Source: Pseudoalteromonas sp. FUC4 (GTDB taxonomy: Bacteria; Pseudomonadota; Gammaproteobacteria; Enterobacterales; Alteromonadaceae). From it: 58,066 bases of DNA. The notes beneath the pieces are model-generated. The model searched no databases. It had not been told where the DNA came from and saw only the letters and a list, made by a program, of their open reading frames with translations. Location: NCBI RefSeq assembly GCF_008370255.1, contig NZ_SEUI01000006.1, positions 42,890 to 100,955 on the forward strand. Reading direction: 5' to 3'. Every line of letters starts with the position of its first letter. Position 1 is the first letter of the stretch. Positions 25,713-36,112 of the stretch are shown piece after piece. The position numbers were made by a program, and so were the translations under genes.

Positions 25713-27303
25713 AACTCCATACCTCGCTAATTTCTTTATCATGTAGTTTTAACGATAAACGCATATCAACGGGTTGATCGTCCTGTGGTGCAATTTTAAA
25801 GGCGACACGCCATCCTCGAGAATCCGGTAGCTTTTGCACGTTTACATCCGTTACTTCGCCTGTAGTAAGTTGAATGTCTGCGTCTAGTTTTAGCTGCTCC
25901 GAAAGGTGGTTAATATCTGAACCTGTAAAATCAACAGTGAATTGGCGATGGCTTGGTGGTGGTGGGTTGTCTTCACCTGGTAAAGCGGCACTACCAATTC
26001 TTGTACGTAGTACACGTGCTTTCTCGTGCTGAGTTAAAACTGAATTAAAGGTCGTCATTTTGTAGCTTAATTTTAATGAATCTCCGGCCTTCATTGGTTT
26101 TTCTGGTACCCAGTAACTTACGATATTGTCGTTGGTTTCTGTATCAGTCGGTATTTCTACAAGCTCTACACGACCATTTCCCCACTCACCCTGTGGTTCA
26201 ATCCATAGACTAGGGCGGTCGTGGTAATGTGCTTCTGTGTCTAGATAGTTATTAAAGTCTCGGTCACGCTGCGCTAAACCAAAACCTTTAGGGTTATTGT
26301 ATGAAAATGATGTAACACTTAACTGAGAAGGGTTGTTAAGTGGGCGCCATACCCATTTATCATCGGCAGATTGCGTTAATAAGCCGTCTGAGTCATGAAC
26401 CTCAGGGCGGTAATCATCAAAAAACTTAGTGCTGTTTTCGCCGTGATAAAACATACTTGTTAGTGGAGCTACACCGATCTTTTTAATATCTTTACGCGCA
26501 AAAATCTGCATATCTACATCAACAAGCATGTTGGTTGTTGGATCAACATTAAACTTATAGGCACCAGATATAGATGGGCTATCAAGCAATGCAAAAATAG
26601 TAATACTTGTTTGCTCAGCTTTTGGCTTAACTAACCAAAATTCTTTAAACACTGGGAACTCTTCACCTGAATTTTCAGCAGTATCTATTGCTAAACCACG
26701 GGCAGACAAACCATAAACTTGATTAGGACCGACTACTCTAAAGTACGATGCCCCCTGAAATACCATTACTTCATCTTTATATTCATTAGTATTTAACGGG
26801 TAATGTAAACGAAATCCTGCATGGCCTAATTGAGTGCCCGCTACACTTTTAGCTATTTCTTCTTGAAGTGGTGCTGCAGTTCTATCGTATTGATAAAAAT
26901 CGGTGCTAAAAGGCAAGCGACTACGTTTTGAATCGCTATCAACTGTATTTATAGTGACAGGTGTTTTGTATAAAAACCCCGGATGGAATAGCTGTAGTTC
27001 GTAAAGACCTTCATCTTTCCAAACCGCTTTGTCCTTTTTAAAGCGAATTGAACGGTAATCTTGATAATCAATATTATTTAATGCTTCAAGCTCGATGTTT
27101 TTAGGCGCCACGTATTCTTCACTTGCTAACTTTTTAGCGCGAGCGCTAATTACGTCAAATAAGCTACTTTCTGGGATTGCTACATCAACTGTTGCAGCAA
27201 TCGCTTGGTTGCTATTGCCCCAAGTCGAAAAAATAATAAGTAGACCCAGTAGTGGTGCTGACTTTTTTTGCCATTTAGGCTGGTTTTGGGTTAATTGTTT
27301 CAT
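25684..27303 (-). CDS. opgG: Periplasmic glucans biosynthesis protein OpgG (MdoG)
   Basis: 539 residues from the ATG at 27303, chosen because AAGGA stands six bases upstream and a signal peptide follows (basic MKQLTQNQPKWQKK, hydrophobic LLGLLIIFSTW, cleavage near AIAA). The upstream in-frame extension of 59 codons is not signal-like. The mature protein has the OpgG signatures FRLHYPLN, FQGASYFRVVGPNQVYGLSARGLAID, and the sheet-rich C-terminal domain ending VWSYVWYPNDIK. OpgG acts in the periplasm on the glucan made by OpgH, probably in release or branching. Its last codons overlap opgH. Confidence 0.92.
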   Translation of the reverse strand: MKQLTQNQPKWQKKSAPLLGLLIIFSTWGNSNQAIAATVDVAIPESSLFDVISARAKKLASEEYVAPKNIELEALNNIDYQDYRSIRFKKDKAVWKDEGLYELQLFHPGFLYKTPVTINTVDSDSKRSRLPFSTDFYQYDRTAAPLQEEIAKSVAGTQLGHAGFRLHYPLNTNEYKDEVMVFQGASYFRVVGPNQVYGLSARGLAIDTAENSGEEFPVFKEFWLVKPKAEQTSITIFALLDSPSISGAYKFNVDPTTNMLVDVDMQIFARKDIKKIGVAPLTSMFYHGENSTKFFDDYRPEVHDSDGLLTQSADDKWVWRPLNNPSQLSVTSFSYNNPKGFGLAQRDRDFNNYLDTEAHYHDRPSLWIEPQGEWGNGRVELVEIPTDTETNDNIVSYWVPEKPMKAGDSLKLSYKMTTFNSVLTQHEKARVLRTRIGSAALPGEDNPPPPSHRQFTVDFTGSDINHLSEQLKLDADIQLTTGEVTDVNVQKLPDSRGWRVAFKIAPQDDQPVDMRLSLKLHDKEISEVWSYVWYPNDIK

Positions 27304-27583
27304 TCTCATTCCTTTATAAAAACACGACTTATTTTTACGTTCAGGGTAAATATTAATTTCTTTGTAAGTATCTTCTAGATTACTAAAAGCAAGAAGTGGA
27401 CCCTTTAAAAGTTTATATTTTTCAGTAGGTAAACTTATCACATGTAACACATTGAGGCTTTTTGTGTAAAATTCACTCAAATGTATGTAGTTGTTACTGA
27501 TTAATTACTAGAAGATTTACAGATCGTATGAACATAGTACGTGGGGTTTAATGAAGCTTGTCTGAATTACATTTGTATAAAAT
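27304..27583. other. opgG upstream region
   Basis: About 280 bp (about 325 bp to the next gene including the terminator). It carries the opgG promoter and leader but no convincing gene. The leader is open in frame with opgG, which I take as chance. No clear operator was recognised. Confidence 0.5.
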
Positions 27584-27608
27584 AAAAAAGCCGCATGCGC
27601 GGCTTTTT
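27584..27608 (-). terminator. Intrinsic terminator of the ExeM-like nuclease gene
   Basis: AAAAAAGCCGC-ATGC-GCGGCTTTTT lies 22 bp beyond the minus-strand stop at 27630. The stem is nearly symmetric. Confidence 0.85.
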
Positions 27609-27629
27609 AAATGTTGAGATTAAAGTTGG

Positions 27630-30353
27630 TTATTTCGTTTTGAATCTACGCACTATTGATAGTGGTGCTAAAAGAAGTGATAACCATAATAATGAACCTG
27701 AATCGTCATCATCAGAGCTCGTTTCAGTGATGTTAATTGTAACTGCTACCGAATCAGACACGTTATCGGCGCTATCTTTTGCTTGCACTGATAGTGCAAT
27801 TGTACTTTCAACGTCAAAATCAAGTTCACCGGTTACAATAAGTTGACCTTGTTCATTAACTGTAATTATCTCACTACCCGACACTATAAATTCAACCACT
27901 GGCGATACATCCGCATTCGGATCACTGAATTCAAGCGTGCCGATAATTGTGTCAATTGCGCTATTTTCATCAATTGAAAAAACTTGGTCAGCAGCAATTC
28001 TTGGTGTTTGTTCCTCAGGAGTTAAAATTACCTCAGATTTAATATCAATAATTACAGGGTCGTGATCTGATGCACGGTATGCACTTTCAGAGTACAAGCT
28101 AGATTGTTGACCTTCGCTTTTAAACTCTACATTGTAATCAAGCGAAATTGGTTCATCAGCATTAATATGCCAATCTTTAGCCGATACTACTTTGCTAAGT
28201 AACGATGCACTTGCTACAGCATGGTCAAGGCTACCTGCACGACCAGAGAAGCTATAAGAGTAACCAAGTGTATTGCCATCAAGCTCTGCAACTACATTTT
28301 TATATCCTTTATCTGCAAATGCACGTATTGGATCTTCCATTGCGTAAGCATTCATATCGCCGACTAAAATAGTATCTTCATCGTCAACACCGGTTGGTTT
28401 GCTATCAAGCCAATTTGCGAATGCATTAGCACCTTGCGTGCGTATTTCATTCCAACAGCCTTGTCCATCACCTGAATCTGCATTGTTTCCAGAAGCACTA
28501 CCACAGCTTTTAGATTTAAGGTGTGACACAGCAACAGTAAATACTTCATCAGTTTCTAATGATTTAAAGCTCTGTGCAATTGGAGCACGGTTACTAAAAT
28601 CAAATGGAGCCTCAGTTGTAATGGCAGCAGTGCCTACTTCTTCTACTTTGTTAGCACGATAGATAAGTGCGGTAGTAATTGCATCTGTACCAATTTGATC
28701 TACGTTAAAGTCAACAAATGCATATTGGTTAGCTGAATCAGCTTCGTTTAATGCATTTACTAAGCTTGCAATTGCACTAAATTCACCAAAGCCATCATTT
28801 TCGATTTCCATTAAACCAACAACATCGGCCTGGATAGCGCTAATTGCACTTACAATTTTAGCTTCTTGACGAATAAATTCAGCTTCAGAGTCTGCACCAC
28901 GCGCTGTAGGAAACCCTTCACCTTGGCCATCACCATTAAAGTAATTAAGCACGTTAAAGCTAGCCACACGTAAATCTGCTTCAGCATTAAGCTCTGGCGC
29001 ATCTTCACGTGCATTTGTCGCAATAAACTGAGGCGCTAAAGTTGGGTGAATTCGGTAAAGACCAAAGCTATAAGCAAGTGCCCCTGTAACAGTATTTACT
29101 GTATCGCCAGTGCGTAATGTATTTTCTGCAGATAAGCCTGGAGCTGGGTAAGCTGTCGGGTCTAAGTTTTGTACTGTAGAGCCATCATCTAGTAAAATCT
29201 TTTTAAGTAGATTTTCTGTTTCAACTGCATTAGCTGCATCTCCAGGTAATGCAATTTGAGTCCCTTGATATAAGCGCTCTGTAGCTAATTCAACTTCACC
29301 ATATCTACCAAGACCAAAGTTATTAGCAACCACTAATGATTGCTCTAATGTAACTAACATACCTTCAAAAGCTTCTAAATCAGTTGCATCAGCTAAAGGT
29401 AAAGTGATTTTTGTAGCTGCTACAGCTAAACCTGTATTACAAACTACTACTTGGCTTACGCTGCCAATTTGTGTTGCATCAAAATACTCTTCAACAGTAC
29501 CTTGTACGCGCACATGGTCACCAACATTTACATCAGTATCTGCAAAATAAACAAATACACCTTCAGAGGTTAGTGGGTTGGCATCTATATCGGCAGCAAG
29601 TGAGCTAACAAAAAAACCTTTTAGTTGATCATCACCTTGAAAATCGGAGCTTACAACACCTTCAAGTTCTACTAATGTACCTACAAGTGGGCTAGCAGAG
29701 CCGTCACCTTGAATAGCATTTATTAGTGTTTTTTCTGCACCACAAACTAGTGGTTCAAGTGGTTCTGGCTCTGGAATTGGTTCAGGTGTTGTTCCACCAT
29801 TACCTGCATGTGAGCCTAAGCCATCGAATACATCAATTTCAAAGCTATCCCACTCTACACTTGGATCAAAAGTTGCGGTTGCATCTGTACGACCACTGGT
29901 AATAGCATCTTTACGGCGAAGAGTTTGGTTTTTTGCGGAAACACCGCCTCCTTCCCATGTTTCTTGTACTTCGTATTGACCAAAGCTATCTACGATATTG
30001 CCGTTTTTAGTTAGAATTAGAGTATCGTCACCATTAAATCCAGTAACGCTGTTTTCCAAATCGGCTTTGGCTTTTAATTCATCAGATGAGCTCGGATTGA
30101 CAATTACAATAGTAGAATTTGCAGCAAGTGTTCCTGTAAGGTCCACAGAATTGCCAACTTCGCTTTTACCATTTGAATACAAGCTAAGTGTATACCCTTC
30201 AAGAGAAAGCTCCGTATCAGCATTATTATAAAGCTCGATTGCTTTATTATTACTGCTTCCCTCTATATATTCTGAAATGATTAGATCAGCGGATGCTGGT
30301 GCACTAAGACTTGCTATAATAAGTGCGAGTGGTGTTATTTTTGTTTTAAACAT
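27630..30353 (-). CDS. exeM: ExeM/NucH-type extracellular endonuclease with GlyGly-CTERM tail
   Basis: 907 residues. A signal peptide (cleavage near APASAD, residue 22) is followed by a lamin-tail domain (ISEYIEGSSNNKAIELYN, about 23-150), a Pro/Glu linker (TPEPIPEPEPLEP), and an OB-fold segment (LVGTLVELEGVVSSDF, about 220-330). The endonuclease/exonuclease/phosphatase domain spans about 455-765: ASFNVLNYF, LMEIENDGFG, GDMNAYAMED, and SDHDPVIIDI at its end. A cadherin-like repeat and an SSDDDDSGS-hydrophobic-VRRFKTK end follow, which is a GlyGly-CTERM signal processed by rhombosortase after type II secretion. Relatives degrade extracellular DNA for phosphate or biofilm dispersal. Confidence 0.87.
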   Translation of the reverse strand: MFKTKITPLALIIASLSAPASADLIISEYIEGSSNNKAIELYNNADTELSLEGYTLSLYSNGKSEVGNSVDLTGTLAANSTIVIVNPSSSDELKAKADLENSVTGFNGDDTLILTKNGNIVDSFGQYEVQETWEGGGVSAKNQTLRRKDAITSGRTDATATFDPSVEWDSFEIDVFDGLGSHAGNGGTTPEPIPEPEPLEPLVCGAEKTLINAIQGDGSASPLVGTLVELEGVVSSDFQGDDQLKGFFVSSLAADIDANPLTSEGVFVYFADTDVNVGDHVRVQGTVEEYFDATQIGSVSQVVVCNTGLAVAATKITLPLADATDLEAFEGMLVTLEQSLVVANNFGLGRYGEVELATERLYQGTQIALPGDAANAVETENLLKKILLDDGSTVQNLDPTAYPAPGLSAENTLRTGDTVNTVTGALAYSFGLYRIHPTLAPQFIATNAREDAPELNAEADLRVASFNVLNYFNGDGQGEGFPTARGADSEAEFIRQEAKIVSAISAIQADVVGLMEIENDGFGEFSAIASLVNALNEADSANQYAFVDFNVDQIGTDAITTALIYRANKVEEVGTAAITTEAPFDFSNRAPIAQSFKSLETDEVFTVAVSHLKSKSCGSASGNNADSGDGQGCWNEIRTQGANAFANWLDSKPTGVDDEDTILVGDMNAYAMEDPIRAFADKGYKNVVAELDGNTLGYSYSFSGRAGSLDHAVASASLLSKVVSAKDWHINADEPISLDYNVEFKSEGQQSSLYSESAYRASDHDPVIIDIKSEVILTPEEQTPRIAADQVFSIDENSAIDTIIGTLEFSDPNADVSPVVEFIVSGSEIITVNEQGQLIVTGELDFDVESTIALSVQAKDSADNVSDSVAVTINITETSSDDDDSGSLLWLSLLLAPLSIVRRFKTK

Positions 30354-30446
30354 TTTTATTATTCCCGTGTATTAAATCCCAAAATGGGACACTAGTTTAG
30401 AGAATAAATGTGACTAAAATAATACAAAAATGTAAATGCATGTAAA

Positions 30447-30472
30447 AAGGCGGTTTGACCGCCTTGTTATAA
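30447..30472 (-). terminator. Intrinsic terminator of the hemB-distal operon end
   Basis: AAGGCGG-TTTGA-CCGCCTT stem, close to the hemB stop. On the minus strand it is followed by a short T-run (TTTTTACA), giving a moderate terminator. Confidence 0.65.
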
Positions 30473-30475
30473 AAT

Positions 30476-31498
<1,023 letters not shown>

Positions 31499-33352
31499 CT
31501 ACTGTGGTAATGGAAAAGTGATTACTTGATTACGGCCATGCTGCTTTGCGTAATAAAGTGCTTTGTCGGCGCACTCAGTAAATATTTGAGGATTGCTAAC
31601 ATCATCAGCAATACTGGTGTATATACCTGCGCTAATTGTAAATTGAATATCGTTATTGGCAACCGTTACAGTGCTTGCAGAGATAGCAGATCGTATTTTT
31701 TCTGCTATATCTTGTGCACCTTCATTGGGGGTATTAGGTAATAACACCACAAATTCTTCACCGCCGTAACGGGCAACTTCATCGAGTGGTCGCTTTAAAT
31801 GATCTTTTATAAGGTCAGATACAGCTCTAATAACTTGGTCGCCAATAATATGTCCGTATGTATCGTTGATGGCTTTAAACCGGTCTATATCAAGCATAAT
31901 AATGCTAAGCGGTGTTTGTTCTCGACGAGAGCGACGCAGCTCCATTACCAGTTTTTTATCAAAAAAGCGTCTGTTTTTTATTCCGGTTAAAGCATCTTCG
32001 GTATTAAGTAGCTCAAGGGCTCGATTTTTTTCTTCAAGCTCTCTGAGCGTAACTTGCAATTCAAAGGTACGTTCGTCCACTTGTGATTCTAGTTCTTGGT
32101 GTGTTTTTTCTTGTAACTTTAAGCGCTCTTTAAGTAGCGTATCTTGAGCTGCATTTTCAGCAATCAAGGCTTGCTGAGTAGTTACTTCTTCATCTCGCTG
32201 TAAAATAAATAATTTCATAACGCTGTAACATAAACAGAAAGTGCAACTAAAAAAGCATGTAAACACAAATGCGAGCGTACTTCTGCTAAATGCATATAAC
32301 CCCATTACAGCAATAGTAAAATAAAGCATCACAACCAAGAAAAAAACCAATACGAGCAATAGTGCTTTATTCGGTTTAGAAGGCGTTAAACGCACGCACA
32401 TAAACGTAGTTACAATATAAAAGCCTAAAACGATTGGAGTAGTGATTAAACAAAATAGTGTAACTATGTGGTTTGGGAGTAACCAAATAAATAATAACGA
32501 AATACCTAAAGCGTTAACTACTACTTTTTGAGCGGTTAGTAAAAATGATGGCTGAGGATGGCAAATTTGCTTTTGCAAAGGCAAAAACATTAAAGTAATA
32601 AGCATGAGTAATATAGGGAGCATAACTTGCTGTAACGCGGGTAAATTAGGATGTATATACCTAAGACCAAAGCCACAAAGATAGGCTAATACACTGCCTA
32701 ATGTGAGAGTTATAACACCAGCATACACAAAATAGTGTTTACGTGAAAAACCATATAAAACTAAGCAGCTCACACCTAAGGAAAATATAAAGCCAATCAA
32801 TAAGCCATAGAGTAAATTTAGTTTACCTTTATGTGTCAAATAAGCATCTGGTTGCCACAGTGTTAAAGGGGCTCGTAAGCCTGAGCTATTCGCCACTTTC
32901 AATATAATAATCGTTTCGCTATTTGCAGGGCTAGTTAGTTTAACTAATAAAGATTCACTCTTTATATTACGTTTATCAAGGGTGTAGGCATCACCAATTT
33001 GAGTATAAGAAAGTAATTGCGAGTTATGTAATTGATATACTTGAACGTCGTTTAGCAAAGGGTTGTTTAGTGACAATATTTGCTCAGTATTATAACTAAG
33101 TGTGTTTTTTATTTTAAATTTTATCCATACAGGGCGCTGCTCAAGACCTAAATTAAGAGGTTTTCCTGTGTTTTTTAGCCACTGTATATGGTCACTTTGT
33201 TGTGCACTTAATAGCGACGTTGGTTCAAAAGAGTAATACAGGTTATTAATATTTTTAGAGTTAAAATCGTGTTTTATTATTACCGGGTTTGCGAAAGAGC
33301 AAAAAGTGCAAAGGAATACTAATAGGCTTAAAAGTGCCTTTGCATAGGCCAT
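31499..33352 (-). CDS. Membrane diguanylate cyclase with 7TMR-DISM sensor region
   Basis: 617 residues. A signal-like N-terminus and a periplasmic 7TMR-DISM extracellular domain (about 25-170) are followed by seven membrane helices (about 180-380), a coiled coil (about 390-450) and a GGDEF domain. The active site is intact as RYGGEEFVVLLP, and the product-inhibition site RPLD stands five residues before it. It should therefore make cyclic di-GMP and be feedback-inhibited. It starts on the last base of the tatD stop codon (TAATG). The sensed signal is unknown. Its placement between tatD and hemB is odd for a signalling gene and suggests hitch-hiking in a housekeeping operon. Confidence 0.88.
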   Translation of the reverse strand: MAYAKALLSLLVFLCTFCSFANPVIIKHDFNSKNINNLYYSFEPTSLLSAQQSDHIQWLKNTGKPLNLGLEQRPVWIKFKIKNTLSYNTEQILSLNNPLLNDVQVYQLHNSQLLSYTQIGDAYTLDKRNIKSESLLVKLTSPANSETIIILKVANSSGLRAPLTLWQPDAYLTHKGKLNLLYGLLIGFIFSLGVSCLVLYGFSRKHYFVYAGVITLTLGSVLAYLCGFGLRYIHPNLPALQQVMLPILLMLITLMFLPLQKQICHPQPSFLLTAQKVVVNALGISLLFIWLLPNHIVTLFCLITTPIVLGFYIVTTFMCVRLTPSKPNKALLLVLVFFLVVMLYFTIAVMGLYAFSRSTLAFVFTCFFSCTFCLCYSVMKLFILQRDEEVTTQQALIAENAAQDTLLKERLKLQEKTHQELESQVDERTFELQVTLRELEEKNRALELLNTEDALTGIKNRRFFDKKLVMELRRSRREQTPLSIIMLDIDRFKAINDTYGHIIGDQVIRAVSDLIKDHLKRPLDEVARYGGEEFVVLLPNTPNEGAQDIAEKIRSAISASTVTVANNDIQFTISAGIYTSIADDVSNPQIFTECADKALYYAKQHGRNQVITFPLPQ

Positions 33353-34137
33353 TAACGATCTTCTAAACCAAAAACACGGTGAAAGTTTTCAGTAGTTTGA
33401 CGGGCCACAACTTCTTCATCTATTTGATAAAGTTGTGCAACCGTTTGACAGATATAAGGAAGCAGGGCAGGTTCATTTTTACGTGATTTAGGTTTTGGCT
33501 TAACTGTTCGTGGAATCAAAAATGGTGCATCAGTTTCTATTAATAATCGTTCTAGAGGAATACTAGGAACTAGCTGCTGTAGCTCTTTACCACGACGTTC
33601 ATCACATACCCAACCTGTTATACCAATATATAGACCTAGCTCTAAATATTGCTTTAGAGCTGCTGAGTTACCCGTAAAGCAGTGAAGTACACCGCGAATA
33701 TTAAACTCTTTTAAAATACTCAGCATGTCGTCACTTGCATCTCGTTCATGTAAGTAAACAGGTAAATCTAACTTTTCAGCAAGTGCTAATTGGCGCCTAA
33801 AAACATTACGTTGTACATCACGAGGCGAAAAGTCGCGATTATAATCAAGGCCGCATTCACCAATCGCTATGACCTGCTTATTATTTGTAAGGGTAGTTAA
33901 TTGTGCTTCTAATTCATTCGTCGCCGATTTAGCATCATGTGGGTGGATACCCGCCGTAGAATATTGAAGGTGCTTTGTTGCAAGTTCAAGTGATTGCTGA
34001 CTGCTTGCAATATCACAACCAATAATAAGTATATTTGTAACACCCGCTTCATTGGCACGGGCAATTACATCAAGGTGCTGCTCATCAAATTGATGATTAG
34101 TTAAGTTAACTCCAGCATCAATTAGCGTATACGACAT
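33352..34137 (-). CDS. tatD: TatD-family metal-dependent DNase
   Basis: 261 residues of the TatD hydrolase family, a TIM-barrel metalloenzyme with 3'-5' exonuclease activity on DNA and RNA in the cytoplasm. Visible are the first metal site (IDAGVNLTNHQFD rather than the usual DxHxH), GIHPHDAK, GECGLDYNRD, VYLHERDAS, VLHCFTG and ETDAPFLIPR. The first motif has DAGVNLTN like E. coli TatD, not DTHCHL like YcfH/YjjV, which supports TatD proper. It shares its start and stop bases with the genes on either side, so it is tightly coupled in the operon. Confidence 0.92.
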   Translation of the reverse strand: MSYTLIDAGVNLTNHQFDEQHLDVIARANEAGVTNILIIGCDIASSQQSLELATKHLQYSTAGIHPHDAKSATNELEAQLTTLTNNKQVIAIGECGLDYNRDFSPRDVQRNVFRRQLALAEKLDLPVYLHERDASDDMLSILKEFNIRGVLHCFTGNSAALKQYLELGLYIGITGWVCDERRGKELQQLVPSIPLERLLIETDAPFLIPRTVKPKPKSRKNEPALLPYICQTVAQLYQIDEEVVARQTTENFHRVFGLEDR

Positions 34138-34655
34138 TACTTAGTACGTTTAACGCGTATAGAGCGGTTTTTGCCCTCTTTCTTCAATAGGAAAGAGCTG
34201 AATGCACCGCGGCTAATTACAATTGTATCGTCTTCTTTTAAACGCATGCTGTCAGAGCCAATTTGACGCCATTGTTGACCGTTATCTAGCGAAATAATTA
34301 ATTCACCATAAGCAGCCTCATCAACTGATGTAACCATCGCTTTGATTTCAGTTTCTTTTTCTACTTGTTCTTCTTTTTTATGCTCTAAACCAAAATCGTC
34401 AGCTTTTGCCTTTTCTTGAATTGGTGCAGCAGCTACGACTTGAGGTACATTGTTAGCAGTTGGTGGAGTAAGCGTTTTTGTTACTGTTGGCTTTGTTAGT
34501 GATTTACCTGCAATTGTATTGTCATAGCAAAGCAATCGGTTAAAGTCGTTCTCAATAAAGCTACATGCTTGTAACGCTTGAGTATTAAATTGCGTTTGCG
34601 CAGCAAAAGTCGGTGCGCTTAATAAAACCAATAGTGAGAGTAGTTGTTTTTTCAT
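34137..34655 (-). CDS. Small exported protein between tatC and tatD
   Basis: 172 residues from ATG 34655, which has AGGA six bases upstream; a TTG four codons earlier is not needed. A signal peptide (MKKQLLSLLVLLSAPTFAAQ) is followed by a cysteine pair in ACSFIENDFNRLLCYD, a low-complexity Thr/Pro/Val/Lys linker, and a C-terminal beta domain with NGQQWRQIGSDSMRL and a basic end (SIRVKRTK). The CxxI...RLxCYD pattern occurs in small periplasmic proteins, including VasI-like ones, but no type VI secretion genes are nearby. I do not assign a function. Its overlap with tatD suggests fixed co-expression with the Tat genes. Confidence 0.7.
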   Translation of the reverse strand: MKKQLLSLLVLLSAPTFAAQTQFNTQALQACSFIENDFNRLLCYDNTIAGKSLTKPTVTKTLTPPTANNVPQVVAAAPIQEKAKADDFGLEHKKEEQVEKETEIKAMVTSVDEAAYGELIISLDNGQQWRQIGSDSMRLKEDDTIVISRGAFSSFLLKKEGKNRSIRVKRTK

Positions 34656-34656
34656 T

Positions 34657-35397
34657 TTATTCCTCAAATTCTTTTTGTGGTTTAGCGGTATAAAATTTTG
34701 CTAAAATTAGACCTAATTCAAACAAAAGAAGCATCGGAAATGCTAATAATGTTTGTGATAACACGTCGGGCGGTGTTAAAAACATCGCGACTACAAAAAC
34801 ACCCACGACGATATAAGGGCGCTTTTCTTTTAAGCTTTTTGTTGTTGTTGCGCCACTCCAGCATAGCAGCATTATTGCCACTGGAATTTCGAAAGCGACA
34901 CCAAATGCAAAAAATAGCTTTAATACAAATCCTAAATAGCTACTTATGTCGGGCGCAAGAGTCATCATCTCGGGACCTGTACTTGTAAAAAAACCTAAAA
35001 TAATAGGCAGAACTACAAAATAACAAAAAGCTATTCCGCCATAAAATAATATTATACTTGAGGCGAGAATAGGCATGAGCATTTTCTTTTCGTGCTGATA
35101 TAAACCCGGCGCTATAAACCCCCAAACTTGATGCAATATCCACGGAATCGACGCAAATAAAGCAACAAATAAAGTAAGCTTAAAAGGTGCAAAAAAGGGC
35201 GCTGTTACATCAGTTGCAATCATGGTTGCAGTACTTGGCAAATGCGAAACTAATGGCTGTGCAACAAAGGCGTAAATGTCATTTGCAAAATATACTATGG
35301 CAATGAAAATAACAAAAATACTCAATAGCGCTTTTATTAGCCGATCACGCAACTCAATTAAATGAGCTACAAACCCCGATTTTACTTCCTCAGCCAT
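34657..35397 (-). CDS. tatC: Sec-independent protein translocase TatC
   Basis: 246 residues with six membrane helices. Recognition features are the N-terminal HLIELRDRLIKALL, the twin-arginine receptor segment ending in PFFAPFKL, and FIAPGLYQHEKKM. TatC binds Tat signal peptides with TatB and recruits TatA for export of folded proteins across the inner membrane. It lies 48 bp after tatB and directly before the small exported-protein gene. Confidence 0.95.
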   Translation of the reverse strand: MAEEVKSGFVAHLIELRDRLIKALLSIFVIFIAIVYFANDIYAFVAQPLVSHLPSTATMIATDVTAPFFAPFKLTLFVALFASIPWILHQVWGFIAPGLYQHEKKMLMPILASSIILFYGGIAFCYFVVLPIILGFFTSTGPEMMTLAPDISSYLGFVLKLFFAFGVAFEIPVAIMLLCWSGATTTKSLKEKRPYIVVGVFVVAMFLTPPDVLSQTLLAFPMLLLFELGLILAKFYTAKPQKEFEE

Positions 35398-35445
35398 TAT
35401 TTTTTATACCATGTAGTAAGTTGACTACAAAGTGAGAGATAAATT

Positions 35446-35778
35446 TCACTTTTTTTCATCAAGTTGTTGGTTATTTGATGTATCAGGTTGTGTTTTTTTG
35501 TAGCTGTGGGTAACTGACTCAGCTGCTTTTTGTAGCTCTGTTAATGAGCTTTGTAGCTCAGGGCTTAAATCTTTTAGTTCTTGTTGTTCTGCTTTTTTAA
35601 GGTTTTCGTGAAGTTCATGAATACGCAGTTCTTCACTTACTTCAGCTTTTACTGAGTTGGCAAGTGATTTAGCTGTTTTAACCCATTTACTCACTGTTCT
35701 AATAGCAACAGGTAAGCGCTCAGGGCCGAGCACCACTAAGCCAACAATAAAAATAACAACAAGTTCCCACATACCCAT
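35446..35778 (-). CDS. tatB: Sec-independent protein translocase TatB
   Basis: 110 residues: one N-terminal membrane helix (WELVVIFIVGLVVLGPERLP), an amphipathic helix, and a long charged helical tail typical of TatB. The start MGMWELVV is slightly shorter than the usual MFDIGFWEL form. It starts 5 bp after the tatA stop. Confidence 0.92.
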   Translation of the reverse strand: MGMWELVVIFIVGLVVLGPERLPVAIRTVSKWVKTAKSLANSVKAEVSEELRIHELHENLKKAEQQELKDLSPELQSSLTELQKAAESVTHSYKKTQPDTSNNQQLDEKK

Positions 35779-35783
35779 ACTTA

Positions 35784-36032
35784 TTAAACCTTATTGCTAT
35801 CTTTGCTTTTTTCAGTATTGGTTGAGTCGTCAACGGTGCTTTTTTCTGATTGTTGAATTTGCTCTGATTTTTCTTGCTCACTCGCTTGATCATCCGACAT
35901 TGCTTTTTTGAAGCCTTTAACAGCGCCTCCAATATCACCACCCATACCGCGTAGTTTTTTTGTGCCAAAAAGCAACACTATGATCGCCAAAACAATTAAT
36001 AATTGCCAAATACTAATACCACCAAAACCCAT
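35784..36032 (-). CDS. tatA: Sec-independent protein translocase TatA
   Basis: 82 residues counted from the ATG at 36032 (GGAG seven bases upstream), giving [37 protein letters not shown]. The helix, the FGTKKLR hinge and the amphipathic helix are the TatA/E signature. The acidic, Ser/Lys-rich tail is disordered. TatA oligomers form the translocation path. First of tatABC, 80 bp downstream of ubiB. Confidence 0.94.
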   Translation of the reverse strand: MGFGGISIWQLLIVLAIIVLLFGTKKLRGMGGDIGGAVKGFKKAMSDDQASEQEKSEQIQQSEKSTVDDSTNTEKSKDSNKV

Positions 36033-36112
36033 GGTTTTCTCCAATATATAAAATGGTTAAATGTCTATTTTAAATACTAATTATACGCCCAATAGCGTAA
36101 ATAGCACTCAGT

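Noticed and set aside
27304..27480. 59-codon upstream extension of OpgG
   Set aside because: The internal ATG at 27303 has an AAGGA at six bases and opens a proper signal peptide; the extension does not.
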